64,000 bases of DNA from Chania multitudinisentens RB-25 (lineage in GTDB: Bacteria; Pseudomonadota; Gammaproteobacteria; Enterobacterales; Enterobacteriaceae): NCBI RefSeq assembly GCF_000520015.2, contig NZ_CP007044.2, positions 4,960,001 to 5,024,000 of the forward strand, read 5' to 3'. Position 1 is the stretch's first letter, and every line of letters starts with the position of its first letter. This document shows positions 43,993 through 52,867 of the stretch, one piece after another. Below the pieces are notes generated by a model that was not told the origin of the DNA, did no database searches, and worked only from the letters and a program-made list of their open reading frames with translations. A program made the position numbers and the translations under genes.

Positions 43993-45021
43993 ATGCAAGC
44001 GCTTAACACCACCAGTTTGGCCCTGAAGGAAAACCGGCTTTGGACCCTTGATCAACAGGCTCTGCCACAGGAAAAACGCTGGCTGCCTTGTGACAGCGTT
44101 GATGAATTGGTAGGGCATATCCGCGCGCTGCGAGTACGTGGTGCCCCGCTGATCGGCCTTTCCGCCAGTTTATTACTGGCCTTGTTAGCAGAACGTGGCT
44201 TACCGCCTGCCGAACTGGAACAGGCATTGTTCACCCTGCGCGCTGCGCGCCCAACGGCGGTTAACCTGATGAACAATCTGGATCGTATGAAACAGGCATT
44301 GGCCCAGCCGGATTGGGTCACCGCCATGGGCGAAGAAGCGCTGCGTTTGGTGGCGGAAGATAAGGCACTCTGCGAGCGCATCGCTGATAACGGGGTGGAG
44401 CTGGTGATACCGAGTAGCCGTTTGTTGACCCATTGCAATACTGGTGGGCTGGCAACAGCCGGAGTGGGTACAGCCATAGGTGTACTGCTACGCGCCCATC
44501 AGCAAGACAAGATTACCCAGGTTTGGGTGGATGAAACCCGTCCGTTATTGCAGGGTGGCCGCCTCACCGCCTGGGAATTGGGCGAGCTCGGGATTCCTTA
44601 CCAACTGATTTGTGATTCCATGGCCGCCAGCCTGATGGCCGCAGGCCAAGTCGATGCAGTCTGGGTTGGAGCCGATCGCATCGCCGCCAATGGCGACGTA
44701 GCCAATAAGATTGGTACTTACAGCCTGGCAGTATTGGCGTATTACCATCGCATTCCGTTTTACGTCGCAGCACCGCACACCACTCACGATCCACACTGCC
44801 CGAACGGTGTGGCTATCCCCATTGAGCAACGCGCAGCAGAAGAAGTGACCGGCGTGGCAGGCAGTTTCGGCTCCTGCCAATGGGCTCCTGCTGACGCCCC
44901 GGTTTATAACCCGGCATTTGACGTAACGCCTGCGGCGTTAATCAGCGGTTGGGTATTGGATAGCGGCGTAATCACACCAGAACAGGTTGCTGATGGGATT
45001 TTCCAGCGGGTATTAGGTTAA
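43993..45021 (+). CDS. mtnA: Methylthioribose-1-phosphate isomerase
   Basis: 342 residues of the aIF2B/MtnA family. Converts methylthioribose 1-phosphate to methylthioribulose 1-phosphate. Catalytic Cys lies in LTHCNTGGLATAGVGTA and catalytic Asp in WVGADRIAANGDVANKIGTY. The N-terminus (LWTLDQQALPQEKRWL) and the RVRGAPLIG loop are typical. It starts at the ATG at 43993 after ACAAGGA. It converges with yfaP. Confidence 0.97.
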   Translation: MQALNTTSLALKENRLWTLDQQALPQEKRWLPCDSVDELVGHIRALRVRGAPLIGLSASLLLALLAERGLPPAELEQALFTLRAARPTAVNLMNNLDRMKQALAQPDWVTAMGEEALRLVAEDKALCERIADNGVELVIPSSRLLTHCNTGGLATAGVGTAIGVLLRAHQQDKITQVWVDETRPLLQGGRLTAWELGELGIPYQLICDSMAASLMAAGQVDAVWVGADRIAANGDVANKIGTYSLAVLAYYHRIPFYVAAPHTTHDPHCPNGVAIPIEQRAAEEVTGVAGSFGSCQWAPADAPVYNPAFDVTPAALISGWVLDSGVITPEQVADGIFQRVLG

Positions 45022-45056
45022 TCCCGCACACCTTTCACTGCCGTAGTGACTCTGAA

Positions 45057-45097
45057 TAGCCTCAATAGGTTACTGATATCAGAACCTATTGAGGCTA
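45057..45097. repeat. Long near-perfect palindrome after mtnA
   Basis: 15-bp arms TAGCCTCAATAGGTT and AACCTATTGAGGCTA surround A plus the self-complementary CTGATATCAG. It lies between the convergent mtnA and yfaP genes and could form a very stable hairpin or cruciform. There is no U tract on either side, so simple intrinsic termination is not obvious. Confidence 0.75.
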
Positions 45098-45144
45098 GCG
45101 TGGCTAAACGGCAAACATCATCACACCAACACTCGTTTGCCAGC

Positions 45145-45948
45145 CTAACCACGGTTCGAATAGCTGAATTCTTTTACCAACGTAAGCTCACCCGGATTGC
45201 GCATCGGAACAATCACGGTTTCCTGTTTTTCATTGGTAGTGCCTTCTTCGGTCACAATGGTGAGCTGTGCCGTTGTCAGAATTTCCTCCCCTCTGCCGCC
45301 ATAATAGTTAACGTAAACCAGATAATGGCCGCTTTCCGGAGCCGGTGAAGAGAAAATTTCAGGGCCGTAACCGGTGGTCACATCAACATCCAGCGCCCCT
45401 CCATTGGCTAATTGCCGGCCACCATACCAAGCATGGCCACCATCGGGAGTCACAACATGCAGATCAAGATCGGTATTATCCGTATCCCATGAAAGCACTA
45501 ACCGTAAACGCGCCGGAACTGCCCCATTGCCTCTTTGCGCATAAAACTGGGTACGGTGCGCAGCTGCCCGATCGGGGCTGCGTACTTCCACACCGTTGCT
45601 ACCTTGCGGAAAGATATATGGGCGGTTAAAACTGCCGTCATCCTGAATTTTCAGCGGCATACTGACGCCATTAACAATCAGACGCCCCGGCTCCTGTTTA
45701 GCTTTGCTATCCGGCTTAGGGAAACCTTTAATCTGCCCGCTGATCAGTGCCTGCGCCGCCTGAGTAGCAGGCGTATTGACCGATGAAGCCGGGTAGTTAA
45801 CTTGCTGGGAAAAATCAGCCCCTTCGCCAGACGTGCCATGCCATCCGGCAAGCGGTGTATCAATTTCAACGCGCTGTTCTGCCAACACCGGCGTGGTCAC
45901 CGCCGCCAACAATAACGAACCTATGCTACATAACCAACGAATCATCAT
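45145..45948 (-). CDS. yfaP: YfaP, DUF2135 periplasmic protein
   Basis: 267 residues from the ATG at 45948 (AGGA 7 bases upstream). Signal peptide MMIRWLCSIGSLLLAAVTTP, mature start near VLAEQ. DUF2135 core: LRLVLSWDTDNTDLDLHVV followed by TPDGGHAWYGGRQLANGG and YLVYVNYYGGRG, a beta-sandwich-like segment with an Asp-rich motif that might bind calcium. It is the last gene of the yfaA-T-S-Q-P operon, 53 bases after yfaQ. Function unknown; by context an accessory of the YfaS alpha-2-macroglobulin system. Confidence 0.9.
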   Translation of the reverse strand: MMIRWLCSIGSLLLAAVTTPVLAEQRVEIDTPLAGWHGTSGEGADFSQQVNYPASSVNTPATQAAQALISGQIKGFPKPDSKAKQEPGRLIVNGVSMPLKIQDDGSFNRPYIFPQGSNGVEVRSPDRAAAHRTQFYAQRGNGAVPARLRLVLSWDTDNTDLDLHVVTPDGGHAWYGGRQLANGGALDVDVTTGYGPEIFSSPAPESGHYLVYVNYYGGRGEEILTTAQLTIVTEEGTTNEKQETVIVPMRNPGELTLVKEFSYSNRG

Positions 45949-46001
45949 AGCGTTATCCTGAAACACATGGAGTCCTTTCGTAAAACCCTGGCAGCCATAC
46001 C

Positions 46002-47642
46002 CTATTCCAGCAAAAGTTGGCGAGCAAGCTGCTCAACAAACTCTTCATCCTGCCCATTAGGGTGGGCCGCAAAAGCCAAATGTAAATATTCATGAACCAA
46101 ATCCAAGCGGTCTTGCAGCGAGTAAAGATCCCGCACATAGATACGGCCGTACATGCGATCAACATGAGGTTTACCAGCAAGCAAACGGCACACGGTAAAC
46201 TGCCCCAAGGATGCATAACCCGGCTGATCGTTAAGCGTTTCCCGCCAGCGCTTCTGTTGAGTTGCCAACCAGGCCTCTGCCTCTGGCAGCGCCTGACACG
46301 AAATCTCCGGCCTATCCCAGCGCCCCAGATTAGCGCGCGGGTAAGCATGTGCCAAAATCGCATCATAGCGCATCCCCTGTTGCGCCTGAGACACCGCCTG
46401 TTGCCAGGATAAACGGTTATTACCGGCCCGATCGAGATGGTAGGTCACCGCTGCCCCAGCCAGCACTAAGTCAGTGCTCCAGGCCGCAATCTCACGCGCC
46501 GCAGCCGTGGCAGGCTCTGGGGCCACACGCTGGCTGGCACTACTGTCGCTGATCGTCAGGCATTCCCCCGCACGCGTTGCGTTTTGCAGCAGGTAAGTAC
46601 GGATCGCCACAGCCAAGGCTTTCGCCGCTTCAACAGGTTGAGCTGCTGCTTCACGTTGCAGCACCCTGGCCACATATTCCTCCCGTTCAAGCCGGGCTGT
46701 CAGGGTCAGTTGACCGGAGTCCGCACGTAGAAAAAGCTCGCCCTGGCTTTCGATAACCTGGTAATTCCCATTACTGAACTCAACCTGATAGCGGCCCCGT
46801 AATCTCCCTGGTTTAATCGGCGTTTGCTCACCGCTGCGGCGCACAGCAACTATCGGGTAACGGTCAAACATTTTCACCACGACACATCCCAGAGGGTCCA
46901 CCGCTTGCCCCTGTGGCAGCACCTGGTTCAGCACGTTGGCATAATTATGCAGCACCGTTTTACTGGTGCCTGAGCCTTGCCCCCATAGCGGCGTACCGTC
47001 CATCAACCAGCCCGCAAATCCCCCCTGGCGTTGTTCGGGCTCATGCTCCGCCCGCCAACTCCAGGTTTTTATCCGCAATCGGCTACCCAGTTCCCCCACC
47101 AGCTTGCCATCCACCGGTAACAGCACATCCAACAACACATTACGAGCCTGCTGTTGCCCCGGCAGCGTGGCTAAAACACTCAACAATTCGGCAACCGGCA
47201 CCCGTTGCCCCGGTTGCAACTGGGCCAAATCCTGCAACCAGTTTGGGCTTTGTTGCCTTTGCCAATAACTGGCCCACTGCTGAGGGTCCAATTGCAGGCG
47301 CTGCGGGCTGAAATAGAGGCTGCACGACTGCACCAGTGCCCGATCGCGGGTAATTTTTTTACCCACCTCACAGCAGTAAACCTCTTCCTGTGGCTGGCTG
47401 CCATTGCAGAGGTAATCCGGCTCCTGCTGCTGTGTATCCACCAGATAGGCATACACCAACAGCTTCCAGATACTTCCCAACGGCGTGGTCAGCGCGGCCG
47501 GCAACGGCTGCTGAGCCAGCAACTGGCTCTGGCTCAAGGTGAGCAAGCGGTTTTCTTGGCCTTGCTGCAATGCCAACTGCAATTTTGGTGCTGCACCATA
47601 GGCAATCGCAGGCAGCATCAGCAGCACCCACCAGCGCCACAT
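46002..47642 (-). CDS. yfaQ: YfaQ, DUF2300 protein with SxxK, SpoIID-like and HExxH segments
   Basis: 546 residues (E. coli about 549), with a signal peptide ending near residue 18. Three segments stand out. (1) Residues 52-66 LTTPLGSIWKLLVYA contain SIWK (57-60), like the SxxK of penicillin-binding proteins; a SKT at 227-229 sits where a KTG could be. (2) Residues 319-352 (EREEYVARVLQREAA, VEAAKALAVAIRTYLL) resemble the SpoIID lytic-transglycosylase domain, with Glu331 as possible catalytic acid. (3) HEYLH at 517-521 followed by Glu-rich EEFVEQLA is a zinc-metalloprotease-like HExxH. Formally DUF2300 and of unknown function. Its stop-to-start contact with yfaS suggests a joint periplasmic role. 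These domain readings are mine and need profile checks. Confidence 0.87.
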   Translation of the reverse strand: MWRWWVLLMLPAIAYGAAPKLQLALQQGQENRLLTLSQSQLLAQQPLPAALTTPLGSIWKLLVYAYLVDTQQQEPDYLCNGSQPQEEVYCCEVGKKITRDRALVQSCSLYFSPQRLQLDPQQWASYWQRQQSPNWLQDLAQLQPGQRVPVAELLSVLATLPGQQQARNVLLDVLLPVDGKLVGELGSRLRIKTWSWRAEHEPEQRQGGFAGWLMDGTPLWGQGSGTSKTVLHNYANVLNQVLPQGQAVDPLGCVVVKMFDRYPIVAVRRSGEQTPIKPGRLRGRYQVEFSNGNYQVIESQGELFLRADSGQLTLTARLEREEYVARVLQREAAAQPVEAAKALAVAIRTYLLQNATRAGECLTISDSSASQRVAPEPATAAAREIAAWSTDLVLAGAAVTYHLDRAGNNRLSWQQAVSQAQQGMRYDAILAHAYPRANLGRWDRPEISCQALPEAEAWLATQQKRWRETLNDQPGYASLGQFTVCRLLAGKPHVDRMYGRIYVRDLYSLQDRLDLVHEYLHLAFAAHPNGQDEEFVEQLARQLLLE

Positions 47643-50600
47643 CTATTTCACCGTCACCGTCTTCAAGCCACTGCCGTTTTCCGTTGTCGCTTCTTGTGGC
47701 GCATACATCCGCGAATAACGTATCGGCGGCAGTTGGAACTCCCCTTTTTGTGAGAAACGCACCAGATGCCGGTAAACCTTGCTTTCGACCAGTTCATCAA
47801 CCGGCACAATGTAGGAGAGTTGGCCCATTTCGTTGTGCGCTTTTTCCAACGGCACGCCATTCTTGTCACTCAGCCCAGACACCGTGATGCCCCAGGTGGT
47901 ACGTTCAACGTCTGCGCCCGGCGGTAACGGCACTTCAAGCAACATATAACGCTGTGGCGTACCGCTCTTGTTGGTTAGCGTGACTTCATCCAGATAGAGC
48001 ACATCGCTGGACAAAGCTTCATCGGCGGCTACGGGTTGTACCGCAAACTCAAAGGCTTTATCACCGGGCACCAGCTTCAGCAAGCGGTGGTTGATAGCAA
48101 CTTGCAGCGGTTTTTTGGCCGAATCAATACCCGCGCTGGCTCGTGGCAGACTGAAATGAATCGATGCATCGATCGGCTGCGCCAGATCATTGGGGAGCTC
48201 CAGCGGTAGCACTTGCCCTTTGCCTGACCATTGCCAATAACGCTCACCAAGAGTTCCCTGCACCGGTAACCAATCAGCTCCCGGATTGAATTCAACAGGT
48301 TGTACGGAAGTACCCAGCGACGGGTACAACCAGGTTAAAGCCAGTGCCCGCTCCGGGCCTGGCTGCGATGATATTAATTGCGGCAGCAACCAGGCAACTT
48401 GCGCGCTATCTGCCCCAGTGGTGCGCCAGATTGCTGCATAGGCAAACGGATGTTGGCTATAGGCAATAAATTGCTGACTCTGTTTTAATGCCTGCAACTC
48501 GGCTTCTTTCAGCCGATAACCCGGCGTTTGCTGCAACAGCGAATAGGTCAGCACCCGCGCCACCGCCAACCCCAGTTTAGAATTAGGGGCTGCCATCACC
48601 AGGCTGTCGGTTTCCCCCAGCGCGCTCCCCTCAACGGCAGTAGCATTTGGCAGTGACTCCGCCAAACCCTGTAACAGGCTAGTGACCGGCAGGTGCATCT
48701 CTTGTGCAAATGACAACAACAGAGCGCGGTGCAGCACAGGCATCTCATCTGCCTGTTGTGCATAAACGTCCAGCAAGCGCTGCCAATGTTCTGCCGGTAA
48801 GGCTACGCCCAGAGCTTGGCTGGCGTACCAGTCCGCATAATAGGCATAGGCGGTCAGGAAAGCATCAGGTTCGCCTTCATCTCCCCACCAGGTGAATTTC
48901 GCTCCCGCCCCCGCCATCTGCATCAGGCGTTGGCGGTTATTCTGCATGATCTGCCGCAGGGTATTGCTACGCGGCGTATCCTCTTTTGCCAACATGTTGT
49001 ATGCCAGGCTCAGCGGCAGCAACCGGCTGGCGGTATTGATCACGCCGCCAAAAGGTTCATTGAGCAGATCGTCCAGGCTACTGCGGAATACCGATTGCGC
49101 ATCACCATTGATGCGTAGACGGATATCCTGAGCTGCGGCGGGCAGATTCAGATTATTGCTGCCGCCATGTAGCCGAACTTCCTGCTGCTGTGGCACCGAA
49201 CCGCTGTTTTCCACCACTTTCAGGTCAACACTCAGGCTATCCAACACTTCGCCGTTGCTCACCACCTCGGAGATCCAGCGGCCAGAATGCATCGCCTCCA
49301 CTGGTTGGCTAACGTAGTTTACCCCTTCATGCAAGGTGACTGATTGGGTCAGGGTTTGCTCGCCATAACGTGTTCGCAATTCCACCGACACCGCTTGCTT
49401 GCTCTGGCTAAAGATAAACAACCCAGGCTGTGGACGATCGCCCTGGCGGAACTGCGTTGCCCCACTCCATTTCAGGTAGAGCGGTTTTTCTGAGCGGGTA
49501 AAGCCCTGTTTCTGCCCCACCTGCCCCTGTGGATTTTGCGCCCGCACGGTAATCCGCCAGCGAGTCAGCGAATCCGGCATGCGGAAGCTGAAACTCGCCT
49601 TGCCATTGGCATCGGTCACCAAATCCGGCTGCCAGGCCGCCGTATCCACGTCTTCACGCCGTGGGCGCTCCAGCACTTTGACGCTGCGATCGCTACGGTT
49701 GGCCCGCCCTGGTGCCGAGGGAGAACCCGGTAATGCCAGATCATAGGCAATAAACGACAGGCTGGCGCTGGTGCGCACATTATTACGCCGTGGATGGTAA
49801 AAGAACTGTTCGATCGTTGGAGCAGTATCCGGCTGTAAGGCATAAATCATCTCATCAACCACGCTAACGGTAAGATGAGCCACCACCGGTTTAGCCGCAA
49901 ACTGCGTGTCCAGCGCCACGTTCACCACATCACCTGGCTGATAAACCGCTTTATCCGTTTTGATAGCGATATCGATGCTCGGCATCGCTACCTTAATGCC
50001 CGCATTCTGGAAGCTGTATTGCCCGCCTTTGCTGTACAACACAGAAAACGTCAGATTGGGCGCGAAATTCCCCTGTACGGCGATCTGGGCAACATACTGG
50101 GTATCGCTCAAACGCTGCATTTTGATCCACTCGGCCCCGCTGGCGAGCAACGCGATTTTCTCTACTTTGTCGCGTTCAAGCGTCAGCAAAGCGTGGTCAA
50201 CGGGTTCAGGGAAAGTGATCAGCGCCTGGGCCACTTCGCCCACTTGATATTGCCCTTTATCCATCACGATCTCGACGCTGCCGGGCACGGCTTTTCCCCC
50301 TTGCCCACTGACCGCATGGCTGGTGGCACCCAGGATCATGCCTTGCTCACTGCGCAGGGTAACCGTATAGATTCCCGGTTTTTGGAACGTAATGGTGAAG
50401 GGTTGATCCGGCGCCTGTAATGGAGCCGTGGTCAGTTCACGGTCTTCCAGACGCAACCACTCATAGGTCGCCGGAGCCGCACCGCTGCCTTGCACATTAC
50501 GGTAGCTGAACACCACTTCCTCACCCGCTTGGCTAAAACGCTTTGGCGCACTGACTTCATAGCGAGCTGCACCGCGCTCAACCAGGATCTCGCGGGTGGT

Positions 50601-52214
50601 TTTAACCCGATAGGCTGCCCCGTCGCTGGCAAAAATACTCAGCAGATAGCGGCTCGGTTTATCTACGGCGGGCAGTTCCAGTTTGGCACGGCCCTTATCA
50701 TCCGTGATCAGTTCTGCCGTTTTCAACTCAACCGGGAATTTGCCCTGATATTGCAGGTCATTACTCACCATGGAAAGTTGTTGGCTGTACAGACTCAGTT
50801 CCAAACGCGCATTGGCAACCGGTTTGCCGTCGGGATAAATCAGCACGATATCGCCCGTCACTGGCTCATTGGTACGAAAATCACTTTTCGCCATCGCCAA
50901 CGAGATTTCGAAATGCGGCTTGAGGTAGCTGGCAACGCGGAACGAGCTGCTATAAACCTGATTATTGTAATGGGTACGGAGTTCATATCCCCCCGCGACC
51001 GCATTCTCCGGCAGTTGGAAACGCCCCTGAGCGCCCGATTTACCATCAATAGACAAGTTTAGGGTCTGCAATACCGAACCATTGGCATCCAACACGGTTA
51101 AAGTCAAAGGAGCAGGTTTGATCGCCACGGAATCCAACGCATTCTTGAATTCACGCCCCAGCAGTTTAACCTCAACCCAATCTCCAGGGCGGTAAAGTGG
51201 GCGGTCGGTAAAAGCATACAGTTTGGTGTCGTAAATCTCGCTGTCGTAATAGAAGTTTTCCGAAACAAACACTCCACCTTCGTTGTCTTCACCCAGCAGA
51301 TAAGAGCGTTCTGGGGCAATATGGCGCAGGTTCAACAGACCATTGTTATCCGTCTGGCCACTGTTCATGACGCCCAGCCCATCGCTCCACAGGATTTTAC
51401 TGCCGCCGACGGCCTTGCCGTCATGGCGGTTGGCAGTCCAAATCAGCAGTTCGTTGCCCGAGATTTTGCTTAACGCGACGGTATTGGTCACAAACACCAC
51501 CGTGGTAGCCCGATAGCTGCCAATCAAGGCTTCCACCAGATACAAACCCGGTTTCAGTTTACCCAACGGGATATAGACATTGCCCGGCAACGGCTCAATA
51601 AAGCCGCTGGACGAACCCTCCATTTTTACCTGCTCCGGTGGTTGGATCGGCTTTGCGTCCCACAACGGGTAACGGAACTGGCTAATCAGCGGCAGGTTTT
51701 TCAAGGGGGCAAACTGAGGTTGAACCACAAACTGGGTCGGCGCAGCCAAAACCTCGCCGATTTTCAGTTCCGGCAATACGCTGGTCACTTCCTGGCGAGT
51801 ATCAAAAGAAAAAGTGCGTTGCATCACGCGGCGCGATTTGCCGTACCAGTTATCCCAAAGATATGCCAGGGTGTTGGATAAACCTTCACCCTGGTATTGC
51901 CCTTCCAGCATGATGCGGTGCAAATTTTTCTGCTTTTTCAGGAATTCCAGCGGTTGATCGATACGATACAAGCGGATATCCACCCCACCGTACTGCTCTG
52001 CTTCAAAACGCCGGTAGTCACGCCCCGGGGCTTCCAGGCGCACTTTGGCTATTTCGTCACTGGCAAAGCTGCTGTCAGAAAGCAGGAAAAAGGATTGTTT
52101 GGGAACCGAATAATCACTTGCTGGTAGGTTATCTGCGGCCTGAATATGGGCCAATGGGAAGAACAGCACCACACCCAGCAGAAATTTTCGGCATAAGCCT
52201 AAAAATATATTCAT
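47643..52214 (-). CDS. yfaS: YfaS, bacterial alpha-2-macroglobulin (thioester-less)
   Basis: 1523 residues from the ATG at 52214, which overlaps the yfaT stop as ATGA. Signal peptide to about residue 26 (ends AHIQA) without lipobox, so a soluble periplasmic form. Repeated macroglobulin domains contain YRPGDWVEVKLLGREF, PDGKPVANARLELSL and YQPGDVVNVALDTQF. The A2M core is marked by WQPDLVTDANGKASFSFRMP and LTRWRITVRAQ. Around residue 1050, where thioester members have a YPYGCLEQ-type motif, this protein reads NEPFGGVINTASRLL, and I see no Cys in the mature chain. So it cannot use the covalent trap. Such proteins are thought to trap or inhibit proteases in the periplasm. Confidence 0.93.
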   Translation of the reverse strand: MNIFLGLCRKFLLGVVLFFPLAHIQAADNLPASDYSVPKQSFFLLSDSSFASDEIAKVRLEAPGRDYRRFEAEQYGGVDIRLYRIDQPLEFLKKQKNLHRIMLEGQYQGEGLSNTLAYLWDNWYGKSRRVMQRTFSFDTRQEVTSVLPELKIGEVLAAPTQFVVQPQFAPLKNLPLISQFRYPLWDAKPIQPPEQVKMEGSSSGFIEPLPGNVYIPLGKLKPGLYLVEALIGSYRATTVVFVTNTVALSKISGNELLIWTANRHDGKAVGGSKILWSDGLGVMNSGQTDNNGLLNLRHIAPERSYLLGEDNEGGVFVSENFYYDSEIYDTKLYAFTDRPLYRPGDWVEVKLLGREFKNALDSVAIKPAPLTLTVLDANGSVLQTLNLSIDGKSGAQGRFQLPENAVAGGYELRTHYNNQVYSSSFRVASYLKPHFEISLAMAKSDFRTNEPVTGDIVLIYPDGKPVANARLELSLYSQQLSMVSNDLQYQGKFPVELKTAELITDDKGRAKLELPAVDKPSRYLLSIFASDGAAYRVKTTREILVERGAARYEVSAPKRFSQAGEEVVFSYRNVQGSGAAPATYEWLRLEDRELTTAPLQAPDQPFTITFQKPGIYTVTLRSEQGMILGATSHAVSGQGGKAVPGSVEIVMDKGQYQVGEVAQALITFPEPVDHALLTLERDKVEKIALLASGAEWIKMQRLSDTQYVAQIAVQGNFAPNLTFSVLYSKGGQYSFQNAGIKVAMPSIDIAIKTDKAVYQPGDVVNVALDTQFAAKPVVAHLTVSVVDEMIYALQPDTAPTIEQFFYHPRRNNVRTSASLSFIAYDLALPGSPSAPGRANRSDRSVKVLERPRREDVDTAAWQPDLVTDANGKASFSFRMPDSLTRWRITVRAQNPQGQVGQKQGFTRSEKPLYLKWSGATQFRQGDRPQPGLFIFSQSKQAVSVELRTRYGEQTLTQSVTLHEGVNYVSQPVEAMHSGRWISEVVSNGEVLDSLSVDLKVVENSGSVPQQQEVRLHGGSNNLNLPAAAQDIRLRINGDAQSVFRSSLDDLLNEPFGGVINTASRLLPLSLAYNMLAKEDTPRSNTLRQIMQNNRQRLMQMAGAGAKFTWWGDEGEPDAFLTAYAYYADWYASQALGVALPAEHWQRLLDVYAQQADEMPVLHRALLLSFAQEMHLPVTSLLQGLAESLPNATAVEGSALGETDSLVMAAPNSKLGLAVARVLTYSLLQQTPGYRLKEAELQALKQSQQFIAYSQHPFAYAAIWRTTGADSAQVAWLLPQLISSQPGPERALALTWLYPSLGTSVQPVEFNPGADWLPVQGTLGERYWQWSGKGQVLPLELPNDLAQPIDASIHFSLPRASAGIDSAKKPLQVAINHRLLKLVPGDKAFEFAVQPVAADEALSSDVLYLDEVTLTNKSGTPQRYMLLEVPLPPGADVERTTWGITVSGLSDKNGVPLEKAHNEMGQLSYIVPVDELVESKVYRHLVRFSQKGEFQLPPIRYSRMYAPQEATTENGSGLKTVTVK

Positions 52215-52867
52215 CGTGACAGGAAACCCAAGCGATAAATGCCAATGAAGTTGGGGTTCGATTCGTCGGGTATCCATCGGGTATCCTTCCATTTCATCAA
52301 TTGCTGCATGCTCACCGCACGCATTCCGTTATCCGTTGGTGTGACCGTTCCGGTGTGATAGGCGATATAACGCCCCATCCAGATCATCAGATGCTGTTCA
52401 TCACCTTGGTCAAAAAATAATAAATCACCAGGCTGGGCCTGCTGCAAATTGCGGCCCAGCAATTGGCTATTAAATTGAATCAGCTTGATGGCATCTACAT
52501 AGGGCCCCTGTTTGCCAGCACCTTGCTGCCAGCGCTGGGCAAATTGGCGCTGCTGTGGGCTGATAGCCAACTCAGGAGGCAGGTAACGGTTGGATAAACC
52601 ATTCGCCCGCAGCCACTTACTGTCATGGATTTTCAGTGATTCGTTGGCGGCAAAACGCACCAACCCGGCACAATCCTGTTGATACCAACGCGCACTGGGC
52701 CCCTGGTTCAACTGCTCTTCGGCAATGCGCACAAACCAGGCACGAAATACGCTGGATTGTTCGGGGCTTAATGGCGGAACCTCGCTGGTAGCCTGTAGCG
52801 CCCCATGAAAAAACCACAGCACGCCCAGCAGAAATAACGCGCGTAATCTTACCATTGCTGCCGTCAT
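52211..52867 (-). CDS. yfaT: YfaT, DUF1175 protein resembling NlpC/P60
   Basis: 218 residues from the ATG at 52867 (ATGA overlap with yfaA). Signal peptide about residues 1-26. Motifs in NlpC/P60 order: WYQQDCAGLVRFA with Cys66, PGDLLFFDQGDEQHL with His159, and YIAYHTG with His171. This is the Cys-His arrangement of peptidoglycan endopeptidases and amidases. Pfam knows it only as DUF1175 as far as I recall. In an operon with an alpha-2-macroglobulin and YfaQ, a cell-wall hydrolase role is plausible (inference). Confidence 0.9.
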   Translation of the reverse strand: MTAAMVRLRALFLLGVLWFFHGALQATSEVPPLSPEQSSVFRAWFVRIAEEQLNQGPSARWYQQDCAGLVRFAANESLKIHDSKWLRANGLSNRYLPPELAISPQQRQFAQRWQQGAGKQGPYVDAIKLIQFNSQLLGRNLQQAQPGDLLFFDQGDEQHLMIWMGRYIAYHTGTVTPTDNGMRAVSMQQLMKWKDTRWIPDESNPNFIGIYRLGFLSR

